The notes under the pieces were generated by a model. The model was not told where the DNA came from and searched no databases. It was given only the letters and a program-made list of their open reading frames with translations. The translations under genes and the position numbers were made by a program. This document shows positions 1-9,272 of a stretch of DNA of 64,000 nt, piece after piece. The stretch's first letter is position 1; every line of letters starts with the position of its first letter. Source of the DNA: Ruegeria sp. THAF33 (GTDB lineage Bacteria > Pseudomonadota > Alphaproteobacteria > Rhodobacterales > Rhodobacteraceae). The stretch covers positions 288,501 to 352,500 of the forward strand of contig NZ_CP045384.1 in assembly GCF_009363615.1 (NCBI RefSeq), in the 5' to 3' direction.

Positions 1-2088
1 CAGATTGAGACCCTGCCAATACGGGTCGTAGTGGCGCCCCGTCTCGGATTTGAGGTCGGCCTTGGACCAGGCTGCCAGTTCGGTGCGCAGGGCTTTCTTT
101 GCCTCGGCGCCGCGATTGGCGCGGTTGAGGTCCTCCATCCCGGTTTCCAGCGCGCGCTTGGTTTCAGCGTGAAGGGCACGCAAAAGCGTGGCTTTCCAGT
201 TGTTCCATGTGTTCGGCCCCACGCCGCGAATGTCGCAGACGGTCAGAACGGTCAACAGGTCCAGCCGTTTGACGGTTTGAACTGCCTTGGCGAAATCACG
301 CACTGTGCGGGGGTCTGAAATGTCACGTTTCTGTGCCATGTCGGACATCAGCAGGTGATAGCGCACCAGCCATTCGACCGTTTCCGAATCTGCTTTGTTC
401 AGGCCCAGTCTTGGTGCCACCTTGCGCGCGATCTGTGCCCCAAGGATCGAGTGATCCTCGGGGCGCCCCTTCGCGATATCATGCAGCAACAGGGCGACAT
501 ACAGCACCTTGCGATTGACCCCACCTTTCAGAATCGATGAGGCAAGAGGCAGCGATTCAATCAACTCTCCGCGTTCGATCTGGGCCAGATTTACGATGCA
601 CTGGATGGTATGCTCGTCCACCGTATAGCTGTGGTACATGTTGAACTGCATCATGGCCACGATGGGCTCGAACTCGGGCAGGAAGGCGGATAGTACGCCC
701 AGTTCGTTCATCCGCCGCAAGGCTCGCTCTGGGTTGCCGTGTTTCAGCATCAGGTCCAGAAAGATGCGCCGCGCCTCTTTGTCATTGCGCATTTCGTCGT
801 CGATCAGATGCAGATTTGCCGCCACCAGACGCATGGCATCCGGATGGATCAGCATTCCCGTTCGCAAGCCTTCTTCGAACAGGCGCAGAAGGTTTACCTT
901 GTCGGACAGAAATTTGTCAGGGTCCGCTACGTCCAGACGACCGTGAACAACCCGGTATCCCGCTTTGACCCGACGGCGCCTGCGGAAAATACGCTCCAGC
1001 AAAGGTGCGCCTTTCACGTGCAGCGCCTCAAGCTTCGTCAGAAAAATCCGCGTCAACTCGCCGACACGCGTGGCTTCGCGGAAATAGCGTTGCATGAACA
1101 CCTCGACCGCCCGGCGACCGGCGTGATCCTCATAGCCCATGCGCGCGGCAACCTCGACCTGCATGTCAAAAGTCAGTTGCTCGGTGGCGCGACCCGTCAC
1201 CAGATGCAAATGCGAACGAACAGCCCAAAGAAATTCTTCGGCCTGAACGAAAGTCTTGAACTCTTCCGGGGTGAACAGACCCAAAGGCACAAGTTCGGCC
1301 ACGTCCTGAACGCCATAGATGTACTTTGCGATCCAGTAGAGGGATTGGAGGTCGCGCAACCCCCCTTTGCCCTCTTTCACATTGGGTTCGACCTTGTAGC
1401 GCTCTCCCTGTTTCAGGTGACGCTCATCTCGTTCGTTCAGTTTGGCTTCGATGAATTCCCGCTCGGTTCCTTTGAACAGCTCGGTTTTCAGGCGTCGCTC
1501 AAGCTCGTCGGCCAACGCCTTGTCGCCCGCCAGATAGCGTTGTTCAAGCATTGCCGTGCGGATCGTGAAATCCTCGGTGCCCAGCCGAAGGCAGTCTTTG
1601 ATCGTGCGCGAGGAATGCCCGACCTTAAGCCTGAGATCCCAAAGGATATAAAGCATCGATTCAATGACGCTCTCGGCCCAGGCGGTGATTTTGTACGGGG
1701 TCAGAAACAGCAGATCGACATCAGAAGACGGTGCCATTTCACCGCGCCCATATCCGCCAACGGCCAGTACGGCGATCTTTTCACCTTGTGTTGGCGTCGC
1801 AAGCGGGTGCAGGCGCGTGCTGGAGACCAGCATCGCGGTTCCGACCAGCTGGTCCGTCAGGTAGGTATAGGACCGGGTCAGCGCACGCGCGTCGAACGGA
1901 CGTTCGCTGAAGGCATCGGCAATGGCTTTGCGACCCGCTTTCTGAGCGTCGCGCAGAATGCGCACTGTTTCAGAACGCATTTTGCTGTTGTCAGAGCTGG
2001 TCTCGAACACCTCGGCCAGCGCATCATTGACGCTGACGCTGTCAAAGATGTTTTCGGCAGGGCAAATTAGCGCGCCATCCGGCGCCAT
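1..2088 (-). CDS. glnD: Bifunctional uridylyltransferase/uridylyl-removing enzyme GlnD, C-terminus cut by window edge
   Basis: GlnD adds UMP to, and removes it from, PII proteins in response to glutamine, so it is the cytoplasmic nitrogen sensor. About 696 residues are visible of a family length near 900-950. The N-terminal nucleotidyltransferase motif GGYGRGE, followed by SSDVDLLFL, is clear. Next come the helical GlnD linker (KEGKGGLRDLQ) and an HD domain (LLLHDIAKG near residue 560). The C-terminal ACT domains lie mostly off the left edge. I chose the ATG at 2086-2088 because the upstream lipoprotein gene ends at 2105, leaving 16 bp. A slightly earlier GTG is possible. It probably shares a transcript with that lipoprotein gene. 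Confidence 0.93.
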   Translation of the reverse strand, partial: MAPDGALICPAENIFDSVSVNDALAEVFETSSDNSKMRSETVRILRDAQKAGRKAIADAFSERPFDARALTRSYTYLTDQLVGTAMLVSSTRLHPLATPTQGEKIAVLAVGGYGRGEMAPSSDVDLLFLTPYKITAWAESVIESMLYILWDLRLKVGHSSRTIKDCLRLGTEDFTIRTAMLEQRYLAGDKALADELERRLKTELFKGTEREFIEAKLNERDERHLKQGERYKVEPNVKEGKGGLRDLQSLYWIAKYIYGVQDVAELVPLGLFTPEEFKTFVQAEEFLWAVRSHLHLVTGRATEQLTFDMQVEVAARMGYEDHAGRRAVEVFMQRYFREATRVGELTRIFLTKLEALHVKGAPLLERIFRRRRRVKAGYRVVHGRLDVADPDKFLSDKVNLLRLFEEGLRTGMLIHPDAMRLVAANLHLIDDEMRNDKEARRIFLDLMLKHGNPERALRRMNELGVLSAFLPEFEPIVAMMQFNMYHSYTVDEHTIQCIVNLAQIERGELIESLPLASSILKGGVNRKVLYVALLLHDIAKGRPEDHSILGAQIARKVAPRLGLNKADSETVEWLVRYHLLMSDMAQKRDISDPRTVRDFAKAVQTVKRLDLLTVLTVCDIRGVGPNTWNNWKATLLRALHAETKRALETGMEDLNRANRGAEAKKALRTELAAWSKADLKSETGRHYDPYWQGLNL

Positions 2089-2104
2089 GGTCTCGCCCGA
2101 TCGC

Positions 2105-3265
2105 TCAGAAACCGGCACCAGAGAAGCTTTGCGGGGCAGGGTCAATCACAACCACCTGTTTATTCTGAATCGTCGCTACGGCAAGGCCGCGTTCATTGGT
2201 GCCGTTCGGGCGGAGGCGGAAGATACCGCCAACACCTTGGAAACCGGCATTTTGGGTCAGGGCAGCACCGGTCAGAGCATTGGATTTGCCCTGGCTGACC
2301 AAAGCACCAATCGCCGCTATTCCGTCATAGGCCAGACCGCTGATCGGATGAGGCGCTTCTCCATATGTCGCGTTATAGCGTTGACGATAGGCTTGGGCCT
2401 TTGACGGGTCGGGCAGGGCGAACCATCCCCCTTGCACGCCCGGCAGCTCCAGCGTTTGCGGGGGGATATCCCAACGGGTTAGACCGATGAATTGTGTCGT
2501 CGCCGGAGAAACGCCGGCCTCAGGCAGCAATTGCGAGAAAAGTGGCAAGGCACCCGCTGTCGTTGCCGTCATGAAAATCGAGTCCGCCCCTGTCGAATCG
2601 ACGGTGGCCTTGATGGTGGGAACCGAGTTGATGACACCCTGTTGCGACCGGTCGTATCCGACCGTTCCCGCATTGTTGACCCGGCTGTTTGCCAGAGCAT
2701 TGGCGATGGCAGCTTGCCCCACTTGCCCCGCGGCATCATTGCTGTGCACGATAACCGTGTTCGTTTTGCCTTGCCTGCCCGCATAATTCACCAGCCGGTT
2801 GGCGGTGTTTTCAAAGGTCGGTCCAAGTACAAATACATTGCCACCCGCAATGCTGGTGTTGTTCGAGAACGAAAGAACATTCACGTTATTGTTCAGTACG
2901 GCCAGTCCGGCAGCGTTTGCCGCCTGGGCGTAAACAGGGCCGACAATGATCTTGGCGCCTTCGGCAACGGCCTGCTGGGCCACCGCTGTCGCCGTGGTCG
3001 GGTTTCCTGCCGTATCGTAAACACGCAGGTCGATTTTGACGTTAGGCAGATCGGACATTGCCATACGGGCCGCATTCTCAAGGCTCTGCGCCAGCGCGGC
3101 GTCGCCCGAGCGGGGAACCAGCAAAGCAACCGGAACAGGATTCGACGTGTCAATCGAAGGGCCACCCCCAACGCCGCCCGGCTCACAAGCGGCCAGAAAT
3201 GCTGCGGTCGTCAGGGCAATGGCGGCTTTCGCCAGCTTGCTTACGGGCTTGCAAACGGTAAACAT
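2105..3265 (-). CDS. LpoA-like penicillin-binding protein activator (lipoprotein, type 1 periplasmic-binding fold)
   Basis: This 386-residue protein starts with a lipoprotein signal peptide and a lipobox LAAC (Cys27), so it should be anchored in an envelope membrane facing the periplasm. The rest resembles a type 1 periplasmic-binding fold (Peripla_BP_6 / LpoA C-terminal type): PVALLVPRSGDAALAQSLENAARMA near residue 45, then GPVYAQAANAAG and a SNNTSIAGGNVFVLGP stretch. In gammaproteobacteria LpoA activates PBP1A. The alphaproteobacterial versions are single-domain and their partner is not established. It lies upstream of glnD and divergent from rsmI, a place where LpoA-like genes are often found. 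Function is inferred from fold and neighbours. Confidence 0.78.
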   Translation of the reverse strand: MFTVCKPVSKLAKAAIALTTAAFLAACEPGGVGGGPSIDTSNPVPVALLVPRSGDAALAQSLENAARMAMSDLPNVKIDLRVYDTAGNPTTATAVAQQAVAEGAKIIVGPVYAQAANAAGLAVLNNNVNVLSFSNNTSIAGGNVFVLGPTFENTANRLVNYAGRQGKTNTVIVHSNDAAGQVGQAAIANALANSRVNNAGTVGYDRSQQGVINSVPTIKATVDSTGADSIFMTATTAGALPLFSQLLPEAGVSPATTQFIGLTRWDIPPQTLELPGVQGGWFALPDPSKAQAYRQRYNATYGEAPHPISGLAYDGIAAIGALVSQGKSNALTGAALTQNAGFQGVGGIFRLRPNGTNERGLAVATIQNKQVVVIDPAPQSFSGAGF

Positions 3266-3353
3266 CTAAATGAAAACTCCCTGATCCGGCGGCTGTGAAT
3301 GCTTCTGTTCTGTTGAGCCGCGATAATAAACGTCACGCTGTGAGGGTCCAGCT

Positions 3354-4211
3354 TTGAATTTCCAAAAGATCAGATTGGCTGCGGGCCTGTATTTTGTTGC
3401 CACTCCGATCGGAACCGCGCGCGACATTACGCTCAGGGCGCTGGATGTTCTGGCCTCGGCCGATGTGATAGCGGCGGAGGACACCCGGAGCCTGCGGCGG
3501 TTGATGGAAATCCATGGCATCCCCCTGGAGGGTCGGCATATCCAAGCCTACCATGATCACAGCGGCGCCGGGGCGCGTGGCAGGCTTATGGATGCCCTGG
3601 CACAGGGGCAATCGGTCGCCTATGCATCCGAGGCGGGTATGCCGCTGATCGCTGATCCGGGATATGATCTGGGCAAACAGGCGGCCGAAGCCGGGCATAT
3701 GGTGACCTGTGCGCCCGGGGCTTCCGCCGCCATAACAGCGCTGACCCTGGCGGGTCTGCCAACGGATTCGTTCTTTTTCGCAGGTTTCTTGCCGAACGCA
3801 TCAGGTGCACGCCGGACCCGGATTGAGACGTTGAAAAACATACCAGGCACCTTGGTGTTCTATGAATCCCCAAAACGCGTCTCGGCCAGCCTTGCAGATC
3901 TTGCGGATTGCCTGGGGGCAGACCGTCAGGCGGCTTTGTGCCGTGAACTGACAAAAAAATTCGAAGAAATCCGCCGTGGAAGCCTGGCCGATCTGGCGGC
4001 AGAAATTCAGGAAAAACCGGTCAAGGGTGAGATCGTTCTGCTGGTGGACCGTGGCCATTCGCAAAGCGTTAACGAATCCGACGTAGAAGAGGCTTTGAAA
4101 CGAGCTTTGGAAACTCATTCGGTCAGGGACGCAGCGGATCTTGTGTCAGAAATGTATGATCTGCCGCGCCGTCCAATTTACCAGAAAGCTCTGAAACTGG
4201 GAAAGGGATGA
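3354..4211 (+). CDS. rsmI: 16S rRNA (cytidine(1402)-2'-O)-methyltransferase RsmI
   Basis: RsmI uses S-adenosylmethionine to 2'-O-methylate C1402 of 16S rRNA in the decoding centre. The 285-residue product has the tetrapyrrole-methylase-like fold: GLYFVATPIGTARDIT near the start, AAEDTRSLRRL, a GMPLIADPGYDL loop, TCAPGASAAITAL and FAGFLPNASG, then YESPKRVSASL. I chose the TTG at 3354 because a stop codon lies 27 bp upstream in frame, no ATG fits, and GAGGG sits about 9 nt before it. The next gene begins one base after its stop, so rsmI and yraN are almost certainly co-transcribed. The lipoprotein gene upstream is divergent. Confidence 0.95.
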   Translation: MNFQKIRLAAGLYFVATPIGTARDITLRALDVLASADVIAAEDTRSLRRLMEIHGIPLEGRHIQAYHDHSGAGARGRLMDALAQGQSVAYASEAGMPLIADPGYDLGKQAAEAGHMVTCAPGASAAITALTLAGLPTDSFFFAGFLPNASGARRTRIETLKNIPGTLVFYESPKRVSASLADLADCLGADRQAALCRELTKKFEEIRRGSLADLAAEIQEKPVKGEIVLLVDRGHSQSVNESDVEEALKRALETHSVRDAADLVSEMYDLPRRPIYQKALKLGKG

Positions 4212-4212
4212 C

Positions 4213-4584
4213 ATGGGGCGGCGTGCAATTCAGGGCTCGGTTTCCTATCAGGCGGGGCAGTCAGCCGAGCTTCGGGTCGCCTCGGACTACGAGCGCCGGG
4301 GGTTTGCAATTGCGCATCGCCGGTGGCGGGGTGCCGGTGGTGAAATCGATCTGATTGTGCGGGACGGCGATGGGCTGGTGTTCATCGAGGTCAAGAAAAG
4401 CTCCAGTTTCGAAAAAGCTGCAGCCCGGATCAGCCAAAGACAAATCGACCGAATCTGTGCTTCAGCCGCGCAATACCTGGAAAACGAACCGGGTGGGCAA
4501 TTGACCAATGTCCGATTTGACGCGGCACTGGTAGATGGCACTGGCGCGGTTCAAATCATCGAAAACGCCTTCGGTCACGCCTAA
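4213..4584 (+). CDS. yraN: YraN/UPF0102 family protein, endonuclease-like fold
   Basis: This 123-residue protein carries the UPF0102 signature: AELRVASDYERRGF at the start, then RRWRGAGGEIDLIVRD and LVFIEVKKSSSF. The spaced E...D...E-V-K arrangement is that of a restriction-endonuclease-like (Holliday-junction-resolvase-like) active site, but no biological substrate is firmly known for the family. It follows rsmI by one base, an arrangement found in many proteobacteria. gshB follows after a 61-bp gap and may share the transcript. The family call is secure; the molecular function is not. Confidence 0.9.
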   Translation: MGRRAIQGSVSYQAGQSAELRVASDYERRGFAIAHRRWRGAGGEIDLIVRDGDGLVFIEVKKSSSFEKAAARISQRQIDRICASAAQYLENEPGGQLTNVRFDAALVDGTGAVQIIENAFGHA

Positions 4585-4645
4585 GCCCCATTGAACCCTC
4601 AGGCCTGCTGGGCCATGTATCTTGCGTGAAACTGAGGGACACGCC

Positions 4646-5578
4646 ATGAAAATCGCCTTTCAAATGGACCCGATCGGGGCCGTGGACATCAACGCCGACA
4701 GCTCCTTCCGTCTGGCGGAAGAGGCGCAGGCGCGCGGTCATTCGTTGTTTTTCTATGGGCCGGATCAGCTGGCCTATCAGGAAGGTCGTATCACGGCGCG
4801 CGGCCATGACATGACCGTGCAGCGGGTCGCCGGCGATCCGGCGGTTCTGAGCCCCGAACGTGAAGTTGACCTGGCCGATTTCGACGTGGTCTGGCTGCGT
4901 CAGGATCCACCCTTTGACATGCATTACATCACGTCCACCCATCTGCTGGACCGCCTGAAAGGGCAAACGCTGGTGGTCAACGACCCGTTCTGGGTTCGGA
5001 ACTATCCTGAAAAACTGCTGGTTTTGGATTTCCCTGACCTGACGCCGCCGACAACGATTGCCCGTGATATAAAAACGATCAAGGCGTTCAAGGAAAAGCA
5101 CGGCGATATCATCCTCAAGCCGCTTTATGGCAATGGCGGTGCGGGCGTGTTCCGACTGGATGCCAATGACCGCAACCTGACCTCTCTGCACGAGCTGTTC
5201 ACGGGGTTCTCGCGCGAGCCTCTGATCGTGCAAAAGTTCCTGCCGGATGTCAGCAATGGCGACAAGCGGGTGATCCTGGTGGACGGTGAACCGGTTGGCG
5301 CAATCAACCGGGTGCCGGCCGCGGGCGAAACGCGGTCAAACATGCATGTGGGCGGACGCCCGGAAAAGATCGGGTTGTCAGAGCGTGATCTGGAGATCTG
5401 CGCCGCCATCGGACCGCTGCTGAAGGAAAAAGGGCAGATTTTTGTCGGGATCGACATCATTGGTGACTATCTAACCGAAATCAACGTGACCTCGCCGACC
5501 GGTATTCAAGAGCTGGAACGGTTCGACGGCGTGAACATCGCCGAGAAGATCTGGCAGGCGATTGAAGCCAAGGTCTAA
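4646..5578 (+). CDS. gshB: Glutathione synthetase
   Basis: GshB joins gamma-glutamylcysteine and glycine with ATP to make glutathione in the cytosol. The 310-residue protein begins [11 protein letters not shown], typical of bacterial GshB. It has the pre-ATP-grasp domain ([26 protein letters not shown]), then ATP-grasp motifs [16 protein letters not shown] and [20 protein letters not shown], and ends with [21 protein letters not shown] preferred the ATG at 4646, preceded by GAGGG, over an in-frame TTG at 4622. Its last codons overlap the end of the convergent comM gene by 4 bp, leaving no room for a terminator between them. Confidence 0.97.
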   Translation: MKIAFQMDPIGAVDINADSSFRLAEEAQARGHSLFFYGPDQLAYQEGRITARGHDMTVQRVAGDPAVLSPEREVDLADFDVVWLRQDPPFDMHYITSTHLLDRLKGQTLVVNDPFWVRNYPEKLLVLDFPDLTPPTTIARDIKTIKAFKEKHGDIILKPLYGNGGAGVFRLDANDRNLTSLHELFTGFSREPLIVQKFLPDVSNGDKRVILVDGEPVGAINRVPAAGETRSNMHVGGRPEKIGLSERDLEICAAIGPLLKEKGQIFVGIDIIGDYLTEINVTSPTGIQELERFDGVNIAEKIWQAIEAKV

Positions 5579-7089
5579 GCCATGACCCGGGCGCTGATGC
5601 GAAAGCTCAGCGCCTCTGCCACATGTGGTCTACGGATGTCGTCTGAGCCGTCCAGGTCGGCGATCGTCCGCGCCACCCTCAGAATGCGATGAAAGGCACG
5701 GGCCGATAGGCCGAACCGATCAGCCGCCTTCAGCAAAACTGCTTTTCCTTCTGCATCGGGTGTTGCGATCTGTTCCAGAACTTTGCCTTCGGCGTCGGAA
5801 TTCTGACGCATCTCTGGCATTCCCCGAAACCGGTCTGCCTGTATGGCGCGGGCGTTTTCAACCCGCGTGGCAACTGTCGCCGAGCTGTCGCCGGAAGGGG
5901 GCAGATCAAGATCGGTGAAGCCCACAGGCGGAACTTCGATCCGCAGGTCGAACCTGTCCATCAAGGGCCCCGAGATACGGTTCAGATAGTCTTCGCCGCA
6001 GCCGGGTGCGCGAGAGCAGGCGCGCGATGGATCCGTCAGGTAGCCGCATTTGCACGGGTTCGCGGCGGCCACCAGCATGAAGCGGCAGGGGTATTTCACA
6101 TGGGCATTGGCACGCGCCACCATGACTTCTCCGGACTCTATTGGCTGGCGCAGGGTCTCCAGAACCGTACGCGGAAATTCGGGGAACTCATCCATGAACA
6201 GCACGCCGTTATGCGCCAAAGAGATCTCACCGGGCTTGGCACCTTTGCCCCCGCCGACAATGGCTGCCATTGAGGCCGTATGATGCGGTTCCCGAAAAGG
6301 ACGCGTGCGGTTGATGCCGCCTTCATCCAGCAACCCGCACAGGGATTGGATCATCGAAGTTTCCAACGCTTCGACTGCGGTCAGCGGTGGCAAGATGCCC
6401 GGAAGCCGTGCAGCCAACATGGATTTGCCCGACCCCGGCGTGCCGATCATGATCAGATGGTGACGCCCGGCTGCCGCGATTTCCAAAGCGCGTTTGGCGC
6501 GTTCCTGCCCCTTTACATCGCGCAGATCCCGCACGCTGGGCGTCAGATTCACCTCGCCGGGTTGTGCCGCCGGCAAAGGGCACTGTCCCGAGAAATGGCG
6601 GACGACATCGCCCAGGGAACCCGCGCCGATAACCTGAGTGGCGTCGACCCATGCAGCCTCGGCGCTGGAAGCTTTGGGACACAGCAACATGCGTTCCTCG
6701 GATGCGGCCGTCATGGCGGCGGGCAGGGCGCCGACGACAGGCACCAGAGAGCCATCAAGCGACAACTCTCCCAGTGCGACCGTTCCTTCGGCGGCATCGG
6801 CTGGGATGACCTCGAGTGCCGATAACAGCGCGACTGCGATGGGCAGGTCGAAATGGCTGCCTTCCTTGGGCAGATCCGCAGGAGACAGGTTGATCGTAAT
6901 TCGTTTAGAGGGCAGAGCGATGGCCATCGCACTCAGCGCGCTGCGGACACGGTCGCGGGCTTCGGACACGGCCTTGTCGGGAAGGCCAACGATGGAAAAG
7001 GCCGGCAAGCCGGGCGATACGGCACATTGCACCTCGACCGGGCGGGCTTCGACGCCGTGAAAGGCAACAGTGTGGGCGCGGGCGACCAT
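5575..7089 (-). CDS. comM: YifB/ComM family AAA+ ATPase (Mg-chelatase-like)
   Basis: This 504-residue protein matches the YifB/ComM family in length and layout. An N-terminal LonC-like domain ([27 protein letters not shown]) is followed by a Mg-chelatase-type AAA+ core with Walker [10 protein letters not shown], Walker [11 protein letters not shown], and the REPHHTAS segment. A four-Cys cluster lies in the [10 protein letters not shown]...CSRAPGC insertion, and a C-terminal helical domain follows. ComM of naturally competent bacteria is a branch-migration helicase used in transformation. The gene is widespread in non-competent species too, so a general recombination role is also possible. It lies 47 bp downstream of the GST gene and overlaps gshB tail to tail. 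Confidence 0.93.
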   Translation of the reverse strand: MVARAHTVAFHGVEARPVEVQCAVSPGLPAFSIVGLPDKAVSEARDRVRSALSAMAIALPSKRITINLSPADLPKEGSHFDLPIAVALLSALEVIPADAAEGTVALGELSLDGSLVPVVGALPAAMTAASEERMLLCPKASSAEAAWVDATQVIGAGSLGDVVRHFSGQCPLPAAQPGEVNLTPSVRDLRDVKGQERAKRALEIAAAGRHHLIMIGTPGSGKSMLAARLPGILPPLTAVEALETSMIQSLCGLLDEGGINRTRPFREPHHTASMAAIVGGGKGAKPGEISLAHNGVLFMDEFPEFPRTVLETLRQPIESGEVMVARANAHVKYPCRFMLVAAANPCKCGYLTDPSRACSRAPGCGEDYLNRISGPLMDRFDLRIEVPPVGFTDLDLPPSGDSSATVATRVENARAIQADRFRGMPEMRQNSDAEGKVLEQIATPDAEGKAVLLKAADRFGLSARAFHRILRVARTIADLDGSDDIRRPHVAEALSFRISARVMA

Positions 7090-7136
7090 GGCAGTCCTGT
7101 TCTTGGTTAACAGGGTGTTGCTGCCATGATTGTGGT

Positions 7137-8018
7137 TTAAGAGTCGTTAACGGTTGCGCGCAATGCAGCGAATTTTGGCCACGCGTCGGGATCGGCAATT
7201 GTTTTGTCGCGGCAGAATGGATTGCAGAAGCCCCAGCATTTTCCATCCAACTCCAGAAATTCCGCAACGGGTTTGCCGGAATACGGGCAAACTTGGTTGA
7301 TTGACGGGCCGGAGACCGGCTTGGCGGTTGAAACCCCTCCGATCGGCCAGGGCTTGGACGGCAAATCCAGACGATAGGGAAAAGGGTCGTATCTGACAGT
7401 CAGGCCCATTGCGCGCCATTGTCTGACGGCGGGGTCTGACAAAAGGTCCAGGCAGTAGGTCCGGTTCGCCTTGGAAACTGGCAGCCCATATCCGATGATC
7501 CGCGCTGCGACAGGTGTGTAAAACACGTCCGCCAGCGAATACGAGCCGAACAACGGGCCTTGTTCCGCACCAGACTCTCTGCGTGCATGGTCCCAGAGTA
7601 TTTCGATGCGTGCCAGATCTGCCAGTGTTTCATCTGATGGGTCGAAACCCTGCCAGACGTGCAGCAATTGCATCGGGCATTCATCCCGCAAGGCACCAAC
7701 CCCTGCCACCATCTCGGCGCATAGCCAGCGGGCGGTTGCCCGGGCGGCGGGATGTGATGGCCACAACCCGGCATCAAGGTGGCGCTCGGCCAGGGTTTCA
7801 GCAATGGCCAGGCTTTCGCTCACCACGGTTCCTTCCGGCAGGCGCAGGGCAGGCACAAGTCGCGCTGGGGCCAAGGGCTCCATATCCTGTGTCATTGTGC
7901 CCGAATACAGGCCAATCATGTGGCTTCTGTAGGGCAAGTTGAATTTCTCAAGCATCAACCAGCCACGCATTGACCAGCTGGAGAAGAGGCGGTCGCCGAT
8001 ATACAAATCATATGTCAT
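7137..8018 (-). CDS. Glutathione S-transferase with Cys-rich YHS/TRASH-like C-terminal extension
   Basis: Residues 1-80 form a thioredoxin-like GST N-domain: IGDRLFSSWSMRGWLML, with cis-Pro region RLVPALRLP and SESLAIAETLA. An alpha-helical GST C-domain follows to about residue 215. The last 60 residues are unusual for a GST: Cys244, Cys261, Cys265 and Cys269 sit in CPYSGKPV...DGKCWGFCNPFCRDKT, then ADPDAW. The order Cys-Pro, G-K, F-C-x3-C, DP-x-x-W resembles YHS/TRASH metal-binding domains. I chose the ATG at 8018 because family members start M-x-x-L-x-I-G; an in-frame ATG at 8057 adds 13 unlike residues. Substrate unknown; the metal-binding role of the tail is inference. Confidence 0.82.
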   Translation of the reverse strand: MTYDLYIGDRLFSSWSMRGWLMLEKFNLPYRSHMIGLYSGTMTQDMEPLAPARLVPALRLPEGTVVSESLAIAETLAERHLDAGLWPSHPAARATARWLCAEMVAGVGALRDECPMQLLHVWQGFDPSDETLADLARIEILWDHARRESGAEQGPLFGSYSLADVFYTPVAARIIGYGLPVSKANRTYCLDLLSDPAVRQWRAMGLTVRYDPFPYRLDLPSKPWPIGGVSTAKPVSGPSINQVCPYSGKPVAEFLELDGKCWGFCNPFCRDKTIADPDAWPKFAALRATVNDS

Positions 8019-8076
8019 ACGCAGACGATGCCGCAGGTTCGCAGTTCGGTAAAACATTGATTTGTGCGGGGTCTGT

Positions 8077-8655
8077 TCACGGAAGGTGATTGATTGTACC
8101 GACGGACGACCTGTCTGCGTCGATCAGGATATCCGTCACCGACAGGTTGTCGATTCGGTGTGAAAAAGTCTGTTGTCCGTCCAGATCAAGGGCGCGCTGC
8201 ACCTGGGTAAGGATAACGCCGAAATGTGCAACGATGATCAGATCGCGGCCTGAATGTGCAGAAACAAGCGTGTCGATCGCCGCGTCGACCCGATCGCGGA
8301 CGTCGTTCCAGCTTTCACCTTGCGGCGGGCGGACATCGCCGGGGTTGTCCCAATACGCAAAGGCCAGTTCCGGGTCTTCGGCTTCGATTTCGGCAAATCC
8401 GCGCAACTCCCAGTGACCAAAATGGATTTCCCGCAAGCCCGGATGATGAGGAAGGCGTTGACGTTGGCCTTGTATGGCCGTGGCGGTTTCAACTGCCCGT
8501 GACAGATCGGACGAGATCACAAGCGCCTCGGGCGGCAAATGGTCGTGCAGACGTTTCAGTGCGGCTGTATCACTCAGGTCGGCGGGCAGGTCGGACCAGC
8601 CGACCATGGTTTTCGCATGTGTCGGCCCGTGTCGGACGAGGTGAAGGCGCGTCAC
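8077..8655 (-). CDS. cobC: Histidine phosphatase, probable alpha-ribazole phosphatase CobC
   Basis: The 192-residue product is a phosphoglycerate-mutase-type histidine phosphatase: catalytic LHLVRHGPTH at the start, SSDLSRAVETA, REIHFGHWELRG and LIIVAHFGVIL with the second histidine. In the cobalamin pathway CobC removes phosphate from alpha-ribazole 5'-phosphate. The assignment to B12 rests on context: its GTG start (8653-8655) overlaps the stop of cobU by 4 bp (GTGA), so the two are translationally coupled. A longer in-frame ORF to 8835 exists but runs through cobU and its extra residues look non-coding. Confidence 0.85.
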   Translation of the reverse strand: MTRLHLVRHGPTHAKTMVGWSDLPADLSDTAALKRLHDHLPPEALVISSDLSRAVETATAIQGQRQRLPHHPGLREIHFGHWELRGFAEIEAEDPELAFAYWDNPGDVRPPQGESWNDVRDRVDAAIDTLVSAHSGRDLIIVAHFGVILTQVQRALDLDGQQTFSHRIDNLSVTDILIDADRSSVGTINHLP

Positions 8656-9173
8656 GGCATTTGCCCTTTCAGAACCAAGGGCAACCCGGCAGTGATTTGC
8701 ACTACCAGATCGGCCTGCGCTGCAAGTGCGATGTTCAGCCGCCCCTGGGCTTCGCGAAACCGGCGGGCTAGGGCGTTGTCCGGGACAATGCCGTGGCCAA
8801 CTTCGTTCGAGACCATCACGATTTGCGCCGGGCATCCACGAAGGGCGTCAAGTAGGGCGGTTTGTGCCGCTTCCAGATCGGATTCGGCCAACAGGTGGTT
8901 GCTCAGCCACATGGTGGCGCAGTCAATCAGGCAAATCTGATCGGGCGACAATGTGGCCAGAACCGGCCCCGGATCGAAGGGTTCTTCAACCGTAGTCCAC
9001 CCGTCGCCGCGTTGTTCAAGATGGCGCTCAATCTTCTGGCGCATCTCGTCATCAAACACTTGTGATGTCGCAAGGTAAAGTCGGCTTTTCCCCTGAGAAA
9101 CAACCAGTTCTTCGGCGAAAACCGACTTGCCTGACGCGGCCCCACCCAGAACCAAGGTTAAATCCGGCGACAC
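8652..9173 (-). CDS. cobU: Adenosylcobinamide kinase/adenosylcobinamide-phosphate guanylyltransferase
   Basis: CobU (CobP) phosphorylates adenosylcobinamide and then transfers GMP to it, a late step of nucleotide-loop assembly in B12 synthesis. The 173-residue length is typical. Visible motifs are the P-loop LVLGGAASGKSVFAEEL, the YLATSQVFDDEMRQKIERH stretch with the guanylylated histidine region (HLEQRGDGWTTVEEP), CLIDCATMWLSNHL, and VSNEVGHGIVPDNALARRFRE. It is the first gene of a two-gene unit with cobC and is divergent from rpoH. Only 99 bp separate it from rpoH's start, too short for a standard cobalamin riboswitch. Confidence 0.95.
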   Translation of the reverse strand: MSPDLTLVLGGAASGKSVFAEELVVSQGKSRLYLATSQVFDDEMRQKIERHLEQRGDGWTTVEEPFDPGPVLATLSPDQICLIDCATMWLSNHLLAESDLEAAQTALLDALRGCPAQIVMVSNEVGHGIVPDNALARRFREAQGRLNIALAAQADLVVQITAGLPLVLKGQMP

Positions 9174-9188
9174 AGTACTTACCTATAG

Positions 9189-9217
9189 TTGATCCGTTTG
9201 GTGCTGTTTTGCGTAAT
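9189..9217 (+). promoter_or_regulatory. Candidate housekeeping promoter of rpoH
   Basis: TTGATC and CGTAAT are separated by 17 bp and lie about 55 bp upstream of the rpoH ATG. The match to TTGACA/TATAAT is partial (4 of 6 in each box), so this is a weak call supported mainly by spacing and position. Confidence 0.3.
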
Positions 9218-9272
9218 GGTCATAGGTCGGCAAAGCAAGTCTGACCAGTACCTGCAAACAGGGGAGAGGTTT

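Noticed and set aside
739..2070. 443-residue plus-strand open frame
   Set aside because: It runs antisense to glnD throughout, has no family motif, and reflects the GC-rich codon pattern of the real gene.
9174..9272. Cobalamin riboswitch upstream of cobU
   Set aside because: Only 99 bp separate cobU from rpoH and no B12-box-like sequence is present.
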